A DNA stretch of 64,000 nucleotides, from positions 1 to 64,000 of the forward strand of contig JANQRJ010000080.1 in the NCBI GenBank assembly GCA_028284635.1, given 5' to 3'. Made by a program: the position numbers and the translations under genes. How positions within the stretch are numbered: the stretch's first letter is position 1; every line of letters begins with the position of its first letter. The notes under the pieces are model-generated. The model saw only the letters and a program-made list of their open reading frames with translations, did not search any database and was not told the DNA's origin. Positions 27,674 through 36,237 of the stretch are shown piece after piece. This DNA comes from Pelagicoccus sp. (GTDB taxonomy: Bacteria > Verrucomicrobiota > Verrucomicrobiia > Opitutales > Opitutaceae).

Positions 27674-28897
27674 ATGATCCGAATCAACGAAAACTACCTG
27701 AAGCTCAAGGCTTCCTACCTTTTCTCCGATATCGCTAAGCGTATCGCCGCCTATCAGGAGGCGAATCCCGACAGTCCGATCATCAAGCTCGGCATCGGCG
27801 ACGTCACCGAACCGCTGCCGGCAGCTTGTCGCGAAGCTTTCCACGCGGCGATCGACGAGCAGGGAACTCCGGAAGGATTTCATGGATACGGTCCGGAGCA
27901 AGGCTACCCCTTTCTGCGCGAGGCGATTGCCCAGGGAGATTTCAAGTCGATCGGCGCCGATATCGACGCCAGCGAAATCTTCGTCAGCGATGGAGCCAAA
28001 TGCGACAGCGGCAACATCCAGGAGATCTTCGGCTCCGACATCAAGATCGCGGTGCCGGATCCTGTGTATCCAGTTTATGTCGACACGAATGTCATGGCGG
28101 GCCGTACGGGAGCGATGGTGGATGGGCGCTATGAAGGCTTTGTCTACCTTGAGTCGACTCCGGAAAACGGATACGTGCCTTCCATTCCTGGCGAAAAGGT
28201 GGACCTGATCTACCTTTGCTTTCCCAACAACCCGACCGGCGCTACCGCCACCCGCGATCAACTCAAGGCATGGGTCGACTACGCTAAGGAATGCGGGGCG
28301 ATCATTCTCTACGACGCGGCCTACGTCGCCTTCCTGCGCGATCCCGAGCTGCCCCGCAGCATCTTCGAGATCGAAGGCGCTCGCGAGGTGGCTATCGAGT
28401 TTCGCAGCTTCTCGAAGAACGCTGGCTTCACCGGCACGCGCTGCGCCTATACGGTGATCCCGAAAGAATTGAATGCCCAGGACGCCAGCGGCCAGGAGCA
28501 TTCGGTGCATGCGCTGTGGAACCGCCGCCACTGCACGAAGTTCAATGGGGTCTCTTACCCCGTGCAGAAGGCTGCCGCCGCCGTGTACACGGAGCAGGGC
28601 CAGGCCGAGATCAAGGCTCTCACCGACTTCTACCTCGAAAACGCCAAAATCGTCCGAGCCGCAATGGAAGAGCTGGGCTACTCCTGCGTGGGTGGCGACA
28701 ATGCTCCTTATATTTGGATCCAGACCGGCCAGCCATCCTGGGACTTCTTCGATCTCCTGCTCAACAAGGCAGGCGTCGTCTGCACCCCTGGCGCCGGTTT
28801 CGGCACCTGCGGCGAAGGCCACATCCGCATCAGCGCCTTCAACTCCAGAGCGAAGATCGAGGAAGCGATGAGCCGGATCAAAAAGGCGTTGGGGTAG
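27674..28897 (+). CDS. dapL: LL-diaminopimelate aminotransferase
   Basis: 407 residues from the ATG at 27674; the frame upstream of it is repeat-derived. Hallmarks are [61 protein letters not shown] and the PLP lysine in [15 protein letters not shown]. It makes LL-diaminopimelate directly from tetrahydrodipicolinate for lysine and peptidoglycan. This shortcut is typical of Chlamydiae, Verrucomicrobiota, cyanobacteria and plants, which supports the taxonomic guess. Confidence 0.95.
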   Translation: MIRINENYLKLKASYLFSDIAKRIAAYQEANPDSPIIKLGIGDVTEPLPAACREAFHAAIDEQGTPEGFHGYGPEQGYPFLREAIAQGDFKSIGADIDASEIFVSDGAKCDSGNIQEIFGSDIKIAVPDPVYPVYVDTNVMAGRTGAMVDGRYEGFVYLESTPENGYVPSIPGEKVDLIYLCFPNNPTGATATRDQLKAWVDYAKECGAIILYDAAYVAFLRDPELPRSIFEIEGAREVAIEFRSFSKNAGFTGTRCAYTVIPKELNAQDASGQEHSVHALWNRRHCTKFNGVSYPVQKAAAAVYTEQGQAEIKALTDFYLENAKIVRAAMEELGYSCVGGDNAPYIWIQTGQPSWDFFDLLLNKAGVVCTPGAGFGTCGEGHIRISAFNSRAKIEEAMSRIKKALG

Positions 28898-28902
28898 GTT
28901 GA

Positions 28903-28991
28903 GGTAGGGATGGACCGCCGGGCCGTCCGCGGAGAATGGATAAGGAAAAGAATATCTTGCAGCGCGGACCGCTCGGCGATCGGTCCCTACC
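28903..28991. repeat. REP-like palindrome upstream of the RAYT
   Basis: Arms 28903-28930 and 28964-28991 (outer part GGTAGGGA/TCCCTACC, inner part GTCCGC/GCGGAC). The loop starts GGAGAATGGA and ends ATCTTGC, an expanded form of the shared core. Confidence 0.85.
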
Positions 28992-29424
28992 ACGAAGAAA
29001 GCGTTTACCGCACACTCCTCCGCCTTGGGTGGAGGACGGTTCGCTGTTCTTCATTACGATTTGTTGCCTCAAGCGTTGTGAAAACGCCCTAGCTCATGAG
29101 CCGGTAGCCGCTGGGCTTTTCGACTCGATCGCCTACCGGAAGAAGCTTCTTCAATGGAATCCGCATCTCGTACTATTGATGCCTGACCACTTGCACGGAT
29201 TCTTCGCTTTTTCCTCTCATCAGGAAATGAAGAAGACCGTAGCTGATTGGAAACGGTACGTTGGGAGAAAGCTGAAGATCGATTGGCAGCGTGAATTTTT
29301 CGATCATCGTATTCGCAGCACTGCGGAGCTTCAGGAGAAGTGGAGCTATGTGTTGCAGAATCCGGTCCGCGCGGGTCTGTGCAAAGAAGCGTCTGACTGG
29401 CAATACGTCAGGCAGTACAGGTAG
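28936..29424 (+). CDS. REP-associated tyrosine transposase (RAYT, Y1/HUH family)
   Basis: 162 residues, the usual RAYT size. The family N-terminal pattern RLPHTPPPWVEDGSLFFIT, the HUH-type LLMPDHLHGFFAF and the Tyr-containing KWSYVLQNPVRAGLC are all visible. Such proteins cut and join REP palindromes. No ATG lies between the palindrome and the RLPH motif, so translation most likely starts at 28936 inside the REP loop, adding a repeat-derived leader. The TAG stop (29422-29424) lies in the next REP arm. It probably mobilised the REP copies seen elsewhere in the window. Confidence 0.88.
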   Translation: MDKEKNILQRGPLGDRSLPRRKRLPHTPPPWVEDGSLFFITICCLKRCENALAHEPVAAGLFDSIAYRKKLLQWNPHLVLLMPDHLHGFFAFSSHQEMKKTVADWKRYVGRKLKIDWQREFFDHRIRSTAELQEKWSYVLQNPVRAGLCKEASDWQYVRQYR

Positions 29425-29501
29425 GGACCGATCGCCGAGCGGTCCGCAGAGAATAGAGAAAGATCCTGTTGAAACGGACCGCTCGGCGATCGGTCCCTAC
29501 C
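29420..29501. repeat. REP-like palindrome downstream of the RAYT
   Basis: GGTAGGGACCGATCGCCGAG... (29420-29447) pairs with the arm at 29475-29501; the loop holds GAGAATAGAGAAAGATCCTG. It separates the RAYT from the convergent glucosidase. Confidence 0.88.
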
Positions 29502-32214
29502 TTTCCTCTACCACGGGTTGAAACCAGATGCGTTTTTCCTGATCGGCGAAGAGGTTTGCCACCAGGGCGGTCCAACCGGTTTGGTGGCTGGCCCCGAGGC
29601 CTTTGCCGGTGTCGCCGTGGAAGTATTCGTAGAATAGCACCAGCTCTTTGAAATGGGGATCGTTTTTATATAGATCGTCTTTTCCATGGGCCGGCCGGGC
29701 CCCTTCCTTGTCGGGGAGAAAAAGGGAGCAGAGTCGATTCGATATATCGTCGGCCGCTTCGGCGAGCGTTACCCAGTTGCCTGAACCCGTGGGAAGCTCG
29801 ACCTTGAAGTCGTCGCCGAAGAAGCGGTGGTATCTGTATAGGGACTCGATGATGAGGAAGTTGACGGGGAACCAGATGGGGCCGCGCCAATTGGAGTTGC
29901 CGCCGAACAGCCAGCTATCGGATTCGCCAGGAGTGTATTGGACTTCGTAGCGTTCTCCTTCGATGGTAGTGGAAAAGGGCTTTCGTTCGTGTACCTTGGA
30001 GAGGGAGCGGATGCCGTAGGGGGATAGGAATTCGTCCTCGTCGAACAGATACGCGAGTACGCGTTCGAGGCGCTTGCGGGCGGGGATGGCGAGCAGGTAG
30101 CGGGCGCCGGAGGCGCTGCATTCCATTTGAGAGATCTGCTCGGCGAGGTCGCGCCGATGGCTCAGATACCACTGCATTCTGCGGTGAAAGCCCGGCATGC
30201 GCTGCAGCTCTTCGTCGTAGAGGAGATCGACTGCGAAGAGTGGGATGAGGCCGACCATGGATCGGATCTTGAGACGGTTGGTCTCGGTTCCGTGCGGGCT
30301 TCTTATCTGGTCGTAGTAGAAGCCGTCTTCGGGATCCCAGAGCCCTTCGCCGCCGATTTGGTTCATGGCGTCGGCGATGCTCATGAAGTGTTCGAAGAAC
30401 TTGGAGGCGACGTCTTCGTAGCTGGGATCGTGTCGGGCGAGCTCGAGGGCGATAGACAGCATGCGGGCGCAGAAGAAGGCCATCCATGCGGTGCCGTCGG
30501 CCTGCTGGAGGTGACCGCCTCCGGGCAAGGGCTTGGAGCGGTCGAAAATGCCTATATTATCCAGGCCGAGAAAGCCTCCGCTGAATATATTGAGCCCGTC
30601 CGGATCTTTGCGATTGACCCACCAGGTGAAGTTCAGGAGCAGCTTTTGGAATACGCGCTTGAGGAAGTCGACGTCGGGATTTCCGTTGGCGTTGGTGATT
30701 TTATACACTTGCCAGCAAGCCCAGGCGTGTACCGGCGGGTTGACGTCTCCGAACTCCCACTCGTAGGCAGGGAGCTGTCCGTTGGGGTGCATGTACCATT
30801 CGCGCAGGAATAGTATTAGCTGCTGCTTGGCGAAGTCGGGATCTATACGGGCGAAGGGGACCATGTGGAAGGCGGTGTCCCAAGCGGCGAACCAGGGATA
30901 CTCCCACTTGTCCGGCATGGAAAGTATGTCGCGGTTGAAGAGGTGGCTCCAGGATTTGTTTCGGATGTCGACGCGACCTTTGGGGGGCGGGGCGATGGCA
31001 TCGTCGCCCTTCTGCCAGTCGTGGACGGAGAAGTGGTAGAATTGCTTGCCCCAAAGCAGGCCGGCGAAGGCCTGGCGCTGGGCGGCCCGCTGTTCGTCGT
31101 CGAGGTCGGGCGACTGGATGGACTGGTAGTAGGCTTCGGTTTCGGCGATGCGGTTCTGGAAGATCCGGTCGAAGTGGACTCCGAAGGGCTGGCCTTTTCG
31201 CTCGTCGAGCGAGCGCAGTCGCAGGCGGATGGAGGCGGATTGTCCGGCGGGTATGGAGAGACGGTAGCAGATGCCTGCGATGGTGCCGAGCTGGGCGGGG
31301 TTGACGGCTTCGGTCTCGCCCCGTACGAGCCAGCGATTGAAAGCGTCCTTCACGTAGGGCGTGTATTGATCTGTCTGATACAGTGATGGGTTGTTCGTCT
31401 CGTTGTCGGTGAATGCGAACTCTGGCTCGGCGCCGTCCGAGGCTTTGTCGGCGTCGAAGACGAAAGCGTCGAGAGTCTCGTGCTGCAGGGCAAGGGAGCG
31501 TTTCCCGTCGAGGCGGATGCTGGGCTTGAGAGTGCAGCCTTCGTGCTCGCAGCCCCATATCCAGGTATTGCGGTAGAAGAGCTTGGGCAAGAGGACGAGC
31601 GGGGCTTCGTCGGGTCCGCGATTCGCTGCTGTAAGGCGGATGAGCAGGTCGTTGGGGCCTTCCTTGGCGTATTCGGCAAAAACGTCGAAGTAGCGATCGT
31701 CGTCGAACACTCCGGTGTCGAGGATTTCGTATTCTGGGTCGTCGAGCCCTCGCTTGGCGGTTTCCTGGCGAAGCTTTTCGTAGGGGTATTCGGCCTGCGG
31801 ATACTTGTAGAGGGCTTTGGCGTAGGAGTGGGTTGGCGAGGAGTCGAGGTAGTAGTAGAGTTCCTTGCAGTCTTCGCCATGGTTTCCTTCGGGGCCGGAG
31901 AGACCGAAGAGGCGTTCCTTGAGGATGGGGTCCTTGCCGTTCCACATGGCGACGGAGAAGCAAAGGCGGCACTGGCGGTCGCTGAAGCCCATGATGCCGT
32001 CTTCGCCCCAGCGGTAGGCGCGCAGGTGGGCTTGGTCGAAGGGTAGATGCCGCCAGGCATCGCCGTCCGGGGAATAGTCTTCGCGTACCGTACCCCATTG
32101 GCGTTCTGCAAGGTAGGGCCCCCAGCGCTTCCAGTTTTTGGCGCGGACGCGGTCTTCGTCCAGACGGGCTTTCTCGGGGTTGCGGGTGGAGTCGGGATTC
32201 TTTTTCGGCGGCAT
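29497..32214 (-). CDS. GH63-type glucosidase (MGH1-like (alpha/alpha)6-barrel protein)
   Basis: 905 residues. The N-terminal beta-sandwich part (KRWGPYLAERQWGTVREDYS, AYRWGEDGIMGFSDRQCRLC) and the (alpha/alpha)6-barrel segments (KWEYPWFAAWDTAFHMVPFA, LPAYEWEFGDVNPPVHAWAC, NWRGPIWFPVNFLIIESLYR) match the large MGH1/GH63 glucosidase family. Family members hydrolyse alpha-glucosidic bonds; the acidic residues in WDTAFH and YEWEFGD are near expected catalytic positions. No signal peptide, so likely cytoplasmic. The exact sugar substrate is unknown. Confidence 0.87.
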   Translation of the reverse strand: MPPKKNPDSTRNPEKARLDEDRVRAKNWKRWGPYLAERQWGTVREDYSPDGDAWRHLPFDQAHLRAYRWGEDGIMGFSDRQCRLCFSVAMWNGKDPILKERLFGLSGPEGNHGEDCKELYYYLDSSPTHSYAKALYKYPQAEYPYEKLRQETAKRGLDDPEYEILDTGVFDDDRYFDVFAEYAKEGPNDLLIRLTAANRGPDEAPLVLLPKLFYRNTWIWGCEHEGCTLKPSIRLDGKRSLALQHETLDAFVFDADKASDGAEPEFAFTDNETNNPSLYQTDQYTPYVKDAFNRWLVRGETEAVNPAQLGTIAGICYRLSIPAGQSASIRLRLRSLDERKGQPFGVHFDRIFQNRIAETEAYYQSIQSPDLDDEQRAAQRQAFAGLLWGKQFYHFSVHDWQKGDDAIAPPPKGRVDIRNKSWSHLFNRDILSMPDKWEYPWFAAWDTAFHMVPFARIDPDFAKQQLILFLREWYMHPNGQLPAYEWEFGDVNPPVHAWACWQVYKITNANGNPDVDFLKRVFQKLLLNFTWWVNRKDPDGLNIFSGGFLGLDNIGIFDRSKPLPGGGHLQQADGTAWMAFFCARMLSIALELARHDPSYEDVASKFFEHFMSIADAMNQIGGEGLWDPEDGFYYDQIRSPHGTETNRLKIRSMVGLIPLFAVDLLYDEELQRMPGFHRRMQWYLSHRRDLAEQISQMECSASGARYLLAIPARKRLERVLAYLFDEDEFLSPYGIRSLSKVHERKPFSTTIEGERYEVQYTPGESDSWLFGGNSNWRGPIWFPVNFLIIESLYRYHRFFGDDFKVELPTGSGNWVTLAEAADDISNRLCSLFLPDKEGARPAHGKDDLYKNDPHFKELVLFYEYFHGDTGKGLGASHQTGWTALVANLFADQEKRIWFQPVVEER

Positions 32215-32236
32215 GGAGAGGTCTATGGAGAACCAG

Positions 32237-32299
32237 GTAGCCGAAGTCGAAAGACTTTGATGGATAGGTGGAAGACCAAAGTCTATCGACTTCGGCTAG
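32237..32299. repeat. GTAGCCGAAGTCG hairpin
   Basis: Arms GTAGCCGAAGTCGAAAGACT.. (32237-32259) and ..AGTCTATCGACTTCGGCTAG (32277-32299) pair nearly perfectly. It lies between divergent genes and belongs with 13618-13693 and the core at 41805-41826. Confidence 0.78.
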
Positions 32300-32414
32300 C
32301 TGAGGGAATGCGATGCTTGAGGAAACCTTTTTCCGGTTTGCCTTGATCCGGTTTTTTGGATACGAGGTGCGAAACCTTTGTTTCCTGCAACCTTTTCAAC
32401 CCCCTCCTGCCGTT

Positions 32415-33338
32415 ATGCCTAAGTTTGCCGTCGTTCGCTCCAATGTGATTAACGCCTCACCTTCAGATGTTTTCGCTTCGGTGAGGGATTTCAAGCAGTG
32501 GACTCCTTGGTCTCCGTGGCTTCTTTCCGAGCCGGATTGTCCGGTGAATGTTGCGGAAGACGGCTTGAGCTACTCGTGGGAGGGCAAGATCGTAGGCAGT
32601 GGCGAGATGGCGATCGTGGCGGAGGAAGCCGGGAGCTCGATCTCCTATCGGCTGACTTTTCTGACGCCTTGGAAATCGGTCTCGGCGGTGCGTTTCGACT
32701 TCGCGGAGAAGGATGGGGGAACTGAGGTCACGTGGGCCATGGATAGTTCGTTGCCGTTTTTCATGTTTTGGATGAAATCGATGATGCAGGCTTGGATCGG
32801 CATGGATTATCAGCGGGGGTTGATGATGTTGAAGGATCATGTGGAGACGGGGGAGGTGCCTTCGAAGCTGGAGTTTGTCGGCCAAAGCCGCTTCCCTGGA
32901 GCAAAGTACGTGGGAATACGCACGACTTGCGGACTGGATGATGTGGGTCCGGCTATGGAGAGGGATTTCGGGGCGTTGGCCAGCTGGGCTTCCGATAGCG
33001 GGACGGAATTGGCGGGCAAGCCTTTTTCCATCTACCACAAGTACGATATGGTGAAGGGGACCACGGAATACACGGCTGGAATACCTTTGGAGTTCGTGCC
33101 GGTGGAGCTTGGAGAGGGAATGGTTTCCGGCGAACTTGCTGCCTGTCCTGCTTACGCGGTGCGCCACACGGGCCCGTACCGGCACTTGGGCAATGCGTGG
33201 TCGGCGGGTATGATGCGAGGCCGTTCCAAGGTCTTCCGACAGAACAAACGCGTCGATCCATTCGAGATCTACGAAAACGATCCGGCGGAAGTGGCGGAGA
33301 AGGATTTGATCACCACGGTGTATTTCCCGACGAAGTGA
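32415..33338 (+). CDS. SRPBCC (START-like) plus GyrI-like effector-binding protein
   Basis: 307 residues from the ATG at 32415. Residues 1-145 resemble a polyketide-cyclase/SRPBCC lipid-binding fold (NASPSDVFASVRDFKQWTPW, then SYSWEGKIVGSGEMAI). Residues about 160-307 resemble a GyrI-like small-molecule binding domain (YVGIRTTCGLDDVG, CPAYAVRHTGPYRHLG). This two-domain combination is known in uncharacterised bacterial proteins. No DNA-binding domain is present, so a ligand-binding or stress role is likely but unproven. Confidence 0.8.
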   Translation: MPKFAVVRSNVINASPSDVFASVRDFKQWTPWSPWLLSEPDCPVNVAEDGLSYSWEGKIVGSGEMAIVAEEAGSSISYRLTFLTPWKSVSAVRFDFAEKDGGTEVTWAMDSSLPFFMFWMKSMMQAWIGMDYQRGLMMLKDHVETGEVPSKLEFVGQSRFPGAKYVGIRTTCGLDDVGPAMERDFGALASWASDSGTELAGKPFSIYHKYDMVKGTTEYTAGIPLEFVPVELGEGMVSGELAACPAYAVRHTGPYRHLGNAWSAGMMRGRSKVFRQNKRVDPFEIYENDPAEVAEKDLITTVYFPTK

Positions 33339-33348
33339 AGGCTCTTCG

Positions 33349-33449
33349 GGCCAGGGCTCTAGGTTCTGGGTAGTTGGGTTGAATAGCCAGCGACTTTGCT
33401 GTCGACGAGGTCTCCCGTTCTTCGTTCTTCACTCTTACTTCTTCGTTTT
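33349..33449. repeat. Clustered G-rich and purine-type repeats before the thioredoxin gene
   Basis: GGGCCAGGG..TTCTGGGTAGTTGGG (about 33349-33379) resembles the G-rich family. GTTCTTCGTTCTTCACTCTT followed by ACTTCTTCG (33418-33449) is a reverse copy of the purine family. The two sit side by side in the gap. Confidence 0.6.
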
Positions 33450-33499
33450 CCCGCGCAGCGGGCTTGCAAGCGGGGCGGGAACTCTGTCGTTGTTTTTCT

Positions 33500-34429
33500 A
33501 TGAATCGTTTTCTTTTCCGAATCAGCTTCTGCCTGGCTTTTGTTTTTTTTGGCCAGGGTCTGGTGGCTTCCGACAAGAGTTATGATGCTTTGATGGGGTC
33601 AGCCAAGGACCAGAGCACTGACTTCGAGGCCGCGCTTGCCGCCGCCGAAGAAGAGGGGCTAGCGACGGATTGGCTTCTCGAAGCCCGGATCGTTCGACAG
33701 CTTTCGACTGGAAACTTCGAAGAGCTGCTCGCGCTGCTGCCAGAGGTCGACCAGGCTGGGGACGACTTTCGTTTTGGCATTGGCCGTACCTTTATTTCTC
33801 GGATGCAGCTGGAGGGTTTCGCTGACGCGTTGCGTTGCATAAAGGCTTACCAGGCGGGCGATTACGATCAATTTGTCGACTATGCGGTGGCCTCTTACCG
33901 CAAGGCTCCGTACTTCAATCAGGCTTTTGGCATCGGGGAGCTGCTGAACCGCTACCGTTATGAGCAGGTACAGGAATTGGCGATGCAGGACTTTTCCGTC
34001 CCAATGGATATGAAGCTCGCGAATGTGGAGGGCGAGACGAGGACTTTGAGCGAATGGATGGAAGGGAAGGACTATATGCTGGTAGACTTCTGGGCCAGCT
34101 GGTGTAGCCCTTGCATTCGACTGATGCCTTCGCTGCGCGAAAAGGCAACTAGCCTGTCTGAGCAAGGAGTCTTCGTCGCGGGCATCAACACGGACCGCGA
34201 CGACCAGCTCAACAATGCTGTGAAGGTGCGAGAACGGCAAGAGATGCAGGACGTGCCGTGGTTGCTCGACAGCAACGGTGGCGACCTCAGTGGTCTGCTT
34301 ATGGTCGACTCGATCCCCCGCATGGTTCTGCTCGATCCCGAAGGCAAGGTCCTCTACAACGGTCACCCTGCCGACCCTGCTCTAGGAGAGGCGCTAGCCG
34401 AGGTGGGGGTGGCGCTGGCGGGGCATTGA
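33500..34429 (+). CDS. Exported TlpA/ResA-like thioredoxin-fold protein
   Basis: 309 residues from the ATG at 33500, with a signal peptide (FLFRISFCLAFVFFGQGLVA). A helical N-terminal region of about 150 residues (TPR-like in feel) precedes a thioredoxin domain whose active site is WASWCSPCIRL (CxxC). The C-terminal PRMVLLDPEGKVLYNGHPAD is typical of TlpA-like proteins. It likely acts in the periplasm in disulfide reduction; the substrate is unknown. Confidence 0.87.
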   Translation: MNRFLFRISFCLAFVFFGQGLVASDKSYDALMGSAKDQSTDFEAALAAAEEEGLATDWLLEARIVRQLSTGNFEELLALLPEVDQAGDDFRFGIGRTFISRMQLEGFADALRCIKAYQAGDYDQFVDYAVASYRKAPYFNQAFGIGELLNRYRYEQVQELAMQDFSVPMDMKLANVEGETRTLSEWMEGKDYMLVDFWASWCSPCIRLMPSLREKATSLSEQGVFVAGINTDRDDQLNNAVKVRERQEMQDVPWLLDSNGGDLSGLLMVDSIPRMVLLDPEGKVLYNGHPADPALGEALAEVGVALAGH

Positions 34430-34473
34430 GGAGATTGTCGGTTCCGTCTTTCTTTGCCAATCGTGGAGGCTAT

Positions 34474-36078
34474 TCATTCAAGCCGTATTGTCGGGTTGAA
34501 TATCATGAAGGCGAGATCTCTTGGATCTGATGGGATTCTGGAAGGTGGAGTATCGCTTCGAAATTCGATGATGTTGCTTCCTCGTCGAATAGGAATTTCG
34601 ATGTAAAGAACTGGAGTGGGATCGAGAGGAGAATCGAAAGTTGCGATTGTTTTGCCGTTCGCTAAAATATCGACTGAGCGTTCCGCTATAGAACGGGTTT
34701 TGAAAGATATAATTGCTACCGCAGGTCTTTGCGCTGTGCTATTGATCGTGATGGTCGATTTTCCAGAAGACCATCTCCAGTGATCGTTGCCAAGGCGTTC
34801 TTGAGGAAACCAGCCGTCGGTCCATTGCATACTTGGATAGCCGTCCGAACCTAGATCGATAGAGCCGCTGTAGTCAGAGCTAATGAGGAGCTGGGATGCC
34901 GGTGGGTTGACGCGATCCAATTGATAGATTCCAGCGAGCGTCAGCAGATTTCCTGCTAGTAGGATTGGAAGCCAACGCTTTTTTCGTGGCGCAATCAGGT
35001 TGAAGGCAACGGTAAGGGGGAGAACAACGCGGGCGGCAGAACCCACTAGCCCTACCCATACTTGATCGCCAAGGATTATTGTGAAAATTGCGAAGACCAT
35101 GCCGACGCGCCACCAAGCGTTTTTGAAATCGAATATCAGGATCATCGATATCGCTTGAATTGGCATTGCGATGAGGAATCCAGCAGTCGTGAGGCGATTT
35201 GCATTCCAGCCGGTTTCGTTTGCCTTCTCGAAAAGCGAATGGACGGCGTTCCACCAACCGAAACCGGGCCAATTGAAGTTGCTTGTTCCAAGGGACTGCG
35301 AAGCTCCAGGCGGGTTGATTGTCCCAAGGTATGCGAGCCAGACAAAGACTGGCGCGGCTACGATGCTCAAGTAGCCTATTGTCTTTGCGATTTCCAGTGG
35401 TTTGGTCAATGAAGGGATTCCATTGTGAATAGCGGCGAAAACGCTCGTTTCTTTTCCTAGTCCGGCGAGGCCCAGAGCGATGTTGCTGGCGATCTTCGCT
35501 TTGCAGTCGTACAGGAAGAGTGCCAGAATCACGAGTAAAAGGGCAGGCCCGTCGAGCAGCGCGTTGGTGATGCTGGAAACCAGACCTGATGTATAGAGAA
35601 TCGCAACGTAGCGAAATGTGTTCTGCAATGAATAGGGAGGCAGCCACCGAAGCAGAAGAACCGACGTGCCCAGCCAGAAGAATATGTTCTGAACGCAATA
35701 AACATTGAGGGCTGCTTGCGGATCGCCTCCCCCGATGGCGAACGGTATCAGCGAAAATAGGAGTCGACGGGTTCGAAAAATGAAATTGTCAAAAGCTCCG
35801 AGCGTTTCGGTGTCCTTCAAAAATGGATCGACTGCCATCTGGGCGTAAAACTGGCCGTCGTAGCCCCATTCCGAAGTGATGAGATGCGTTGTCGATTTGA
35901 AGGTTTCGGATTTGGCGGAGTGAAAGTAGGAACCGAATTGAGGCAGCCAGGTGTAGCCGTAGTGAGGGATTTTGAAATCCGAGAACTTCACCAGCATGAT
36001 GATGACAGCAAACAAGTAGATGCCTCCGAATGCGATGCGACTGATGGATACCTTCTTGAGAATGGCCTCGGGTTTCAT
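34474..36078 (-). CDS. Polytopic membrane protein, GT-C-like glycosyltransferase candidate
   Basis: 534 residues. The first helix is IAFGGIYLFAVIIMLVKF. A short periplasmic loop then carries SEWGYDGQFYAQMAVDPFL, an acidic motif seen in GT-C-like proteins, and is followed by about eight further hydrophobic segments. The last ~130 residues form a soluble beta-rich domain (WTDGWFPQERLGNDHWRWSS). Base composition is visibly more AT-rich than neighbouring genes. I infer a lipid-sugar-dependent transferase for cell-surface glycan; no specific family name is claimed. Confidence 0.6.
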   Translation of the reverse strand: MKPEAILKKVSISRIAFGGIYLFAVIIMLVKFSDFKIPHYGYTWLPQFGSYFHSAKSETFKSTTHLITSEWGYDGQFYAQMAVDPFLKDTETLGAFDNFIFRTRRLLFSLIPFAIGGGDPQAALNVYCVQNIFFWLGTSVLLLRWLPPYSLQNTFRYVAILYTSGLVSSITNALLDGPALLLVILALFLYDCKAKIASNIALGLAGLGKETSVFAAIHNGIPSLTKPLEIAKTIGYLSIVAAPVFVWLAYLGTINPPGASQSLGTSNFNWPGFGWWNAVHSLFEKANETGWNANRLTTAGFLIAMPIQAISMILIFDFKNAWWRVGMVFAIFTIILGDQVWVGLVGSAARVVLPLTVAFNLIAPRKKRWLPILLAGNLLTLAGIYQLDRVNPPASQLLISSDYSGSIDLGSDGYPSMQWTDGWFPQERLGNDHWRWSSGKSTITINSTAQRPAVAIISFKTRSIAERSVDILANGKTIATFDSPLDPTPVLYIEIPIRRGSNIIEFRSDTPPSRIPSDPRDLAFMIFNPTIRLE

Positions 36079-36237
36079 TGCTTAGACCTTCATTGGAAAA
36101 ATCTCGTGAACGCGATGAAAAACTGTCGACTGAGGAATCTGTTGTCGAACCGGAATAGAGACTGATCTGGGTTCGATCGCTCGATTTTCTAAAAACTCCG
36201 CTTGAGAGCAGGGATTTGATGAGCATAGAACTGATAC

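Larger units (their letters stand above)
28903..29501 (+). mobile_element. REP-RAYT unit (transposase flanked by two matching palindromes)
   Basis: A palindrome at 28903-28991 (GGTAGGGATGGACCG...) and another at 29420-29501 (GGTAGGGACCGATCG...) flank a RAYT gene. The stems are near-identical to each other and to the orphan copy at 40294-40371. The gene starts in the loop of the first palindrome and stops inside the arm of the second. Confidence 0.8.

Noticed and set aside
30701..32098. 465-codon open frame inside the glucosidase gene
   Set aside because: Arg/Pro/Leu-rich shadow in another frame of the same strand; the 905-residue frame has family motifs.
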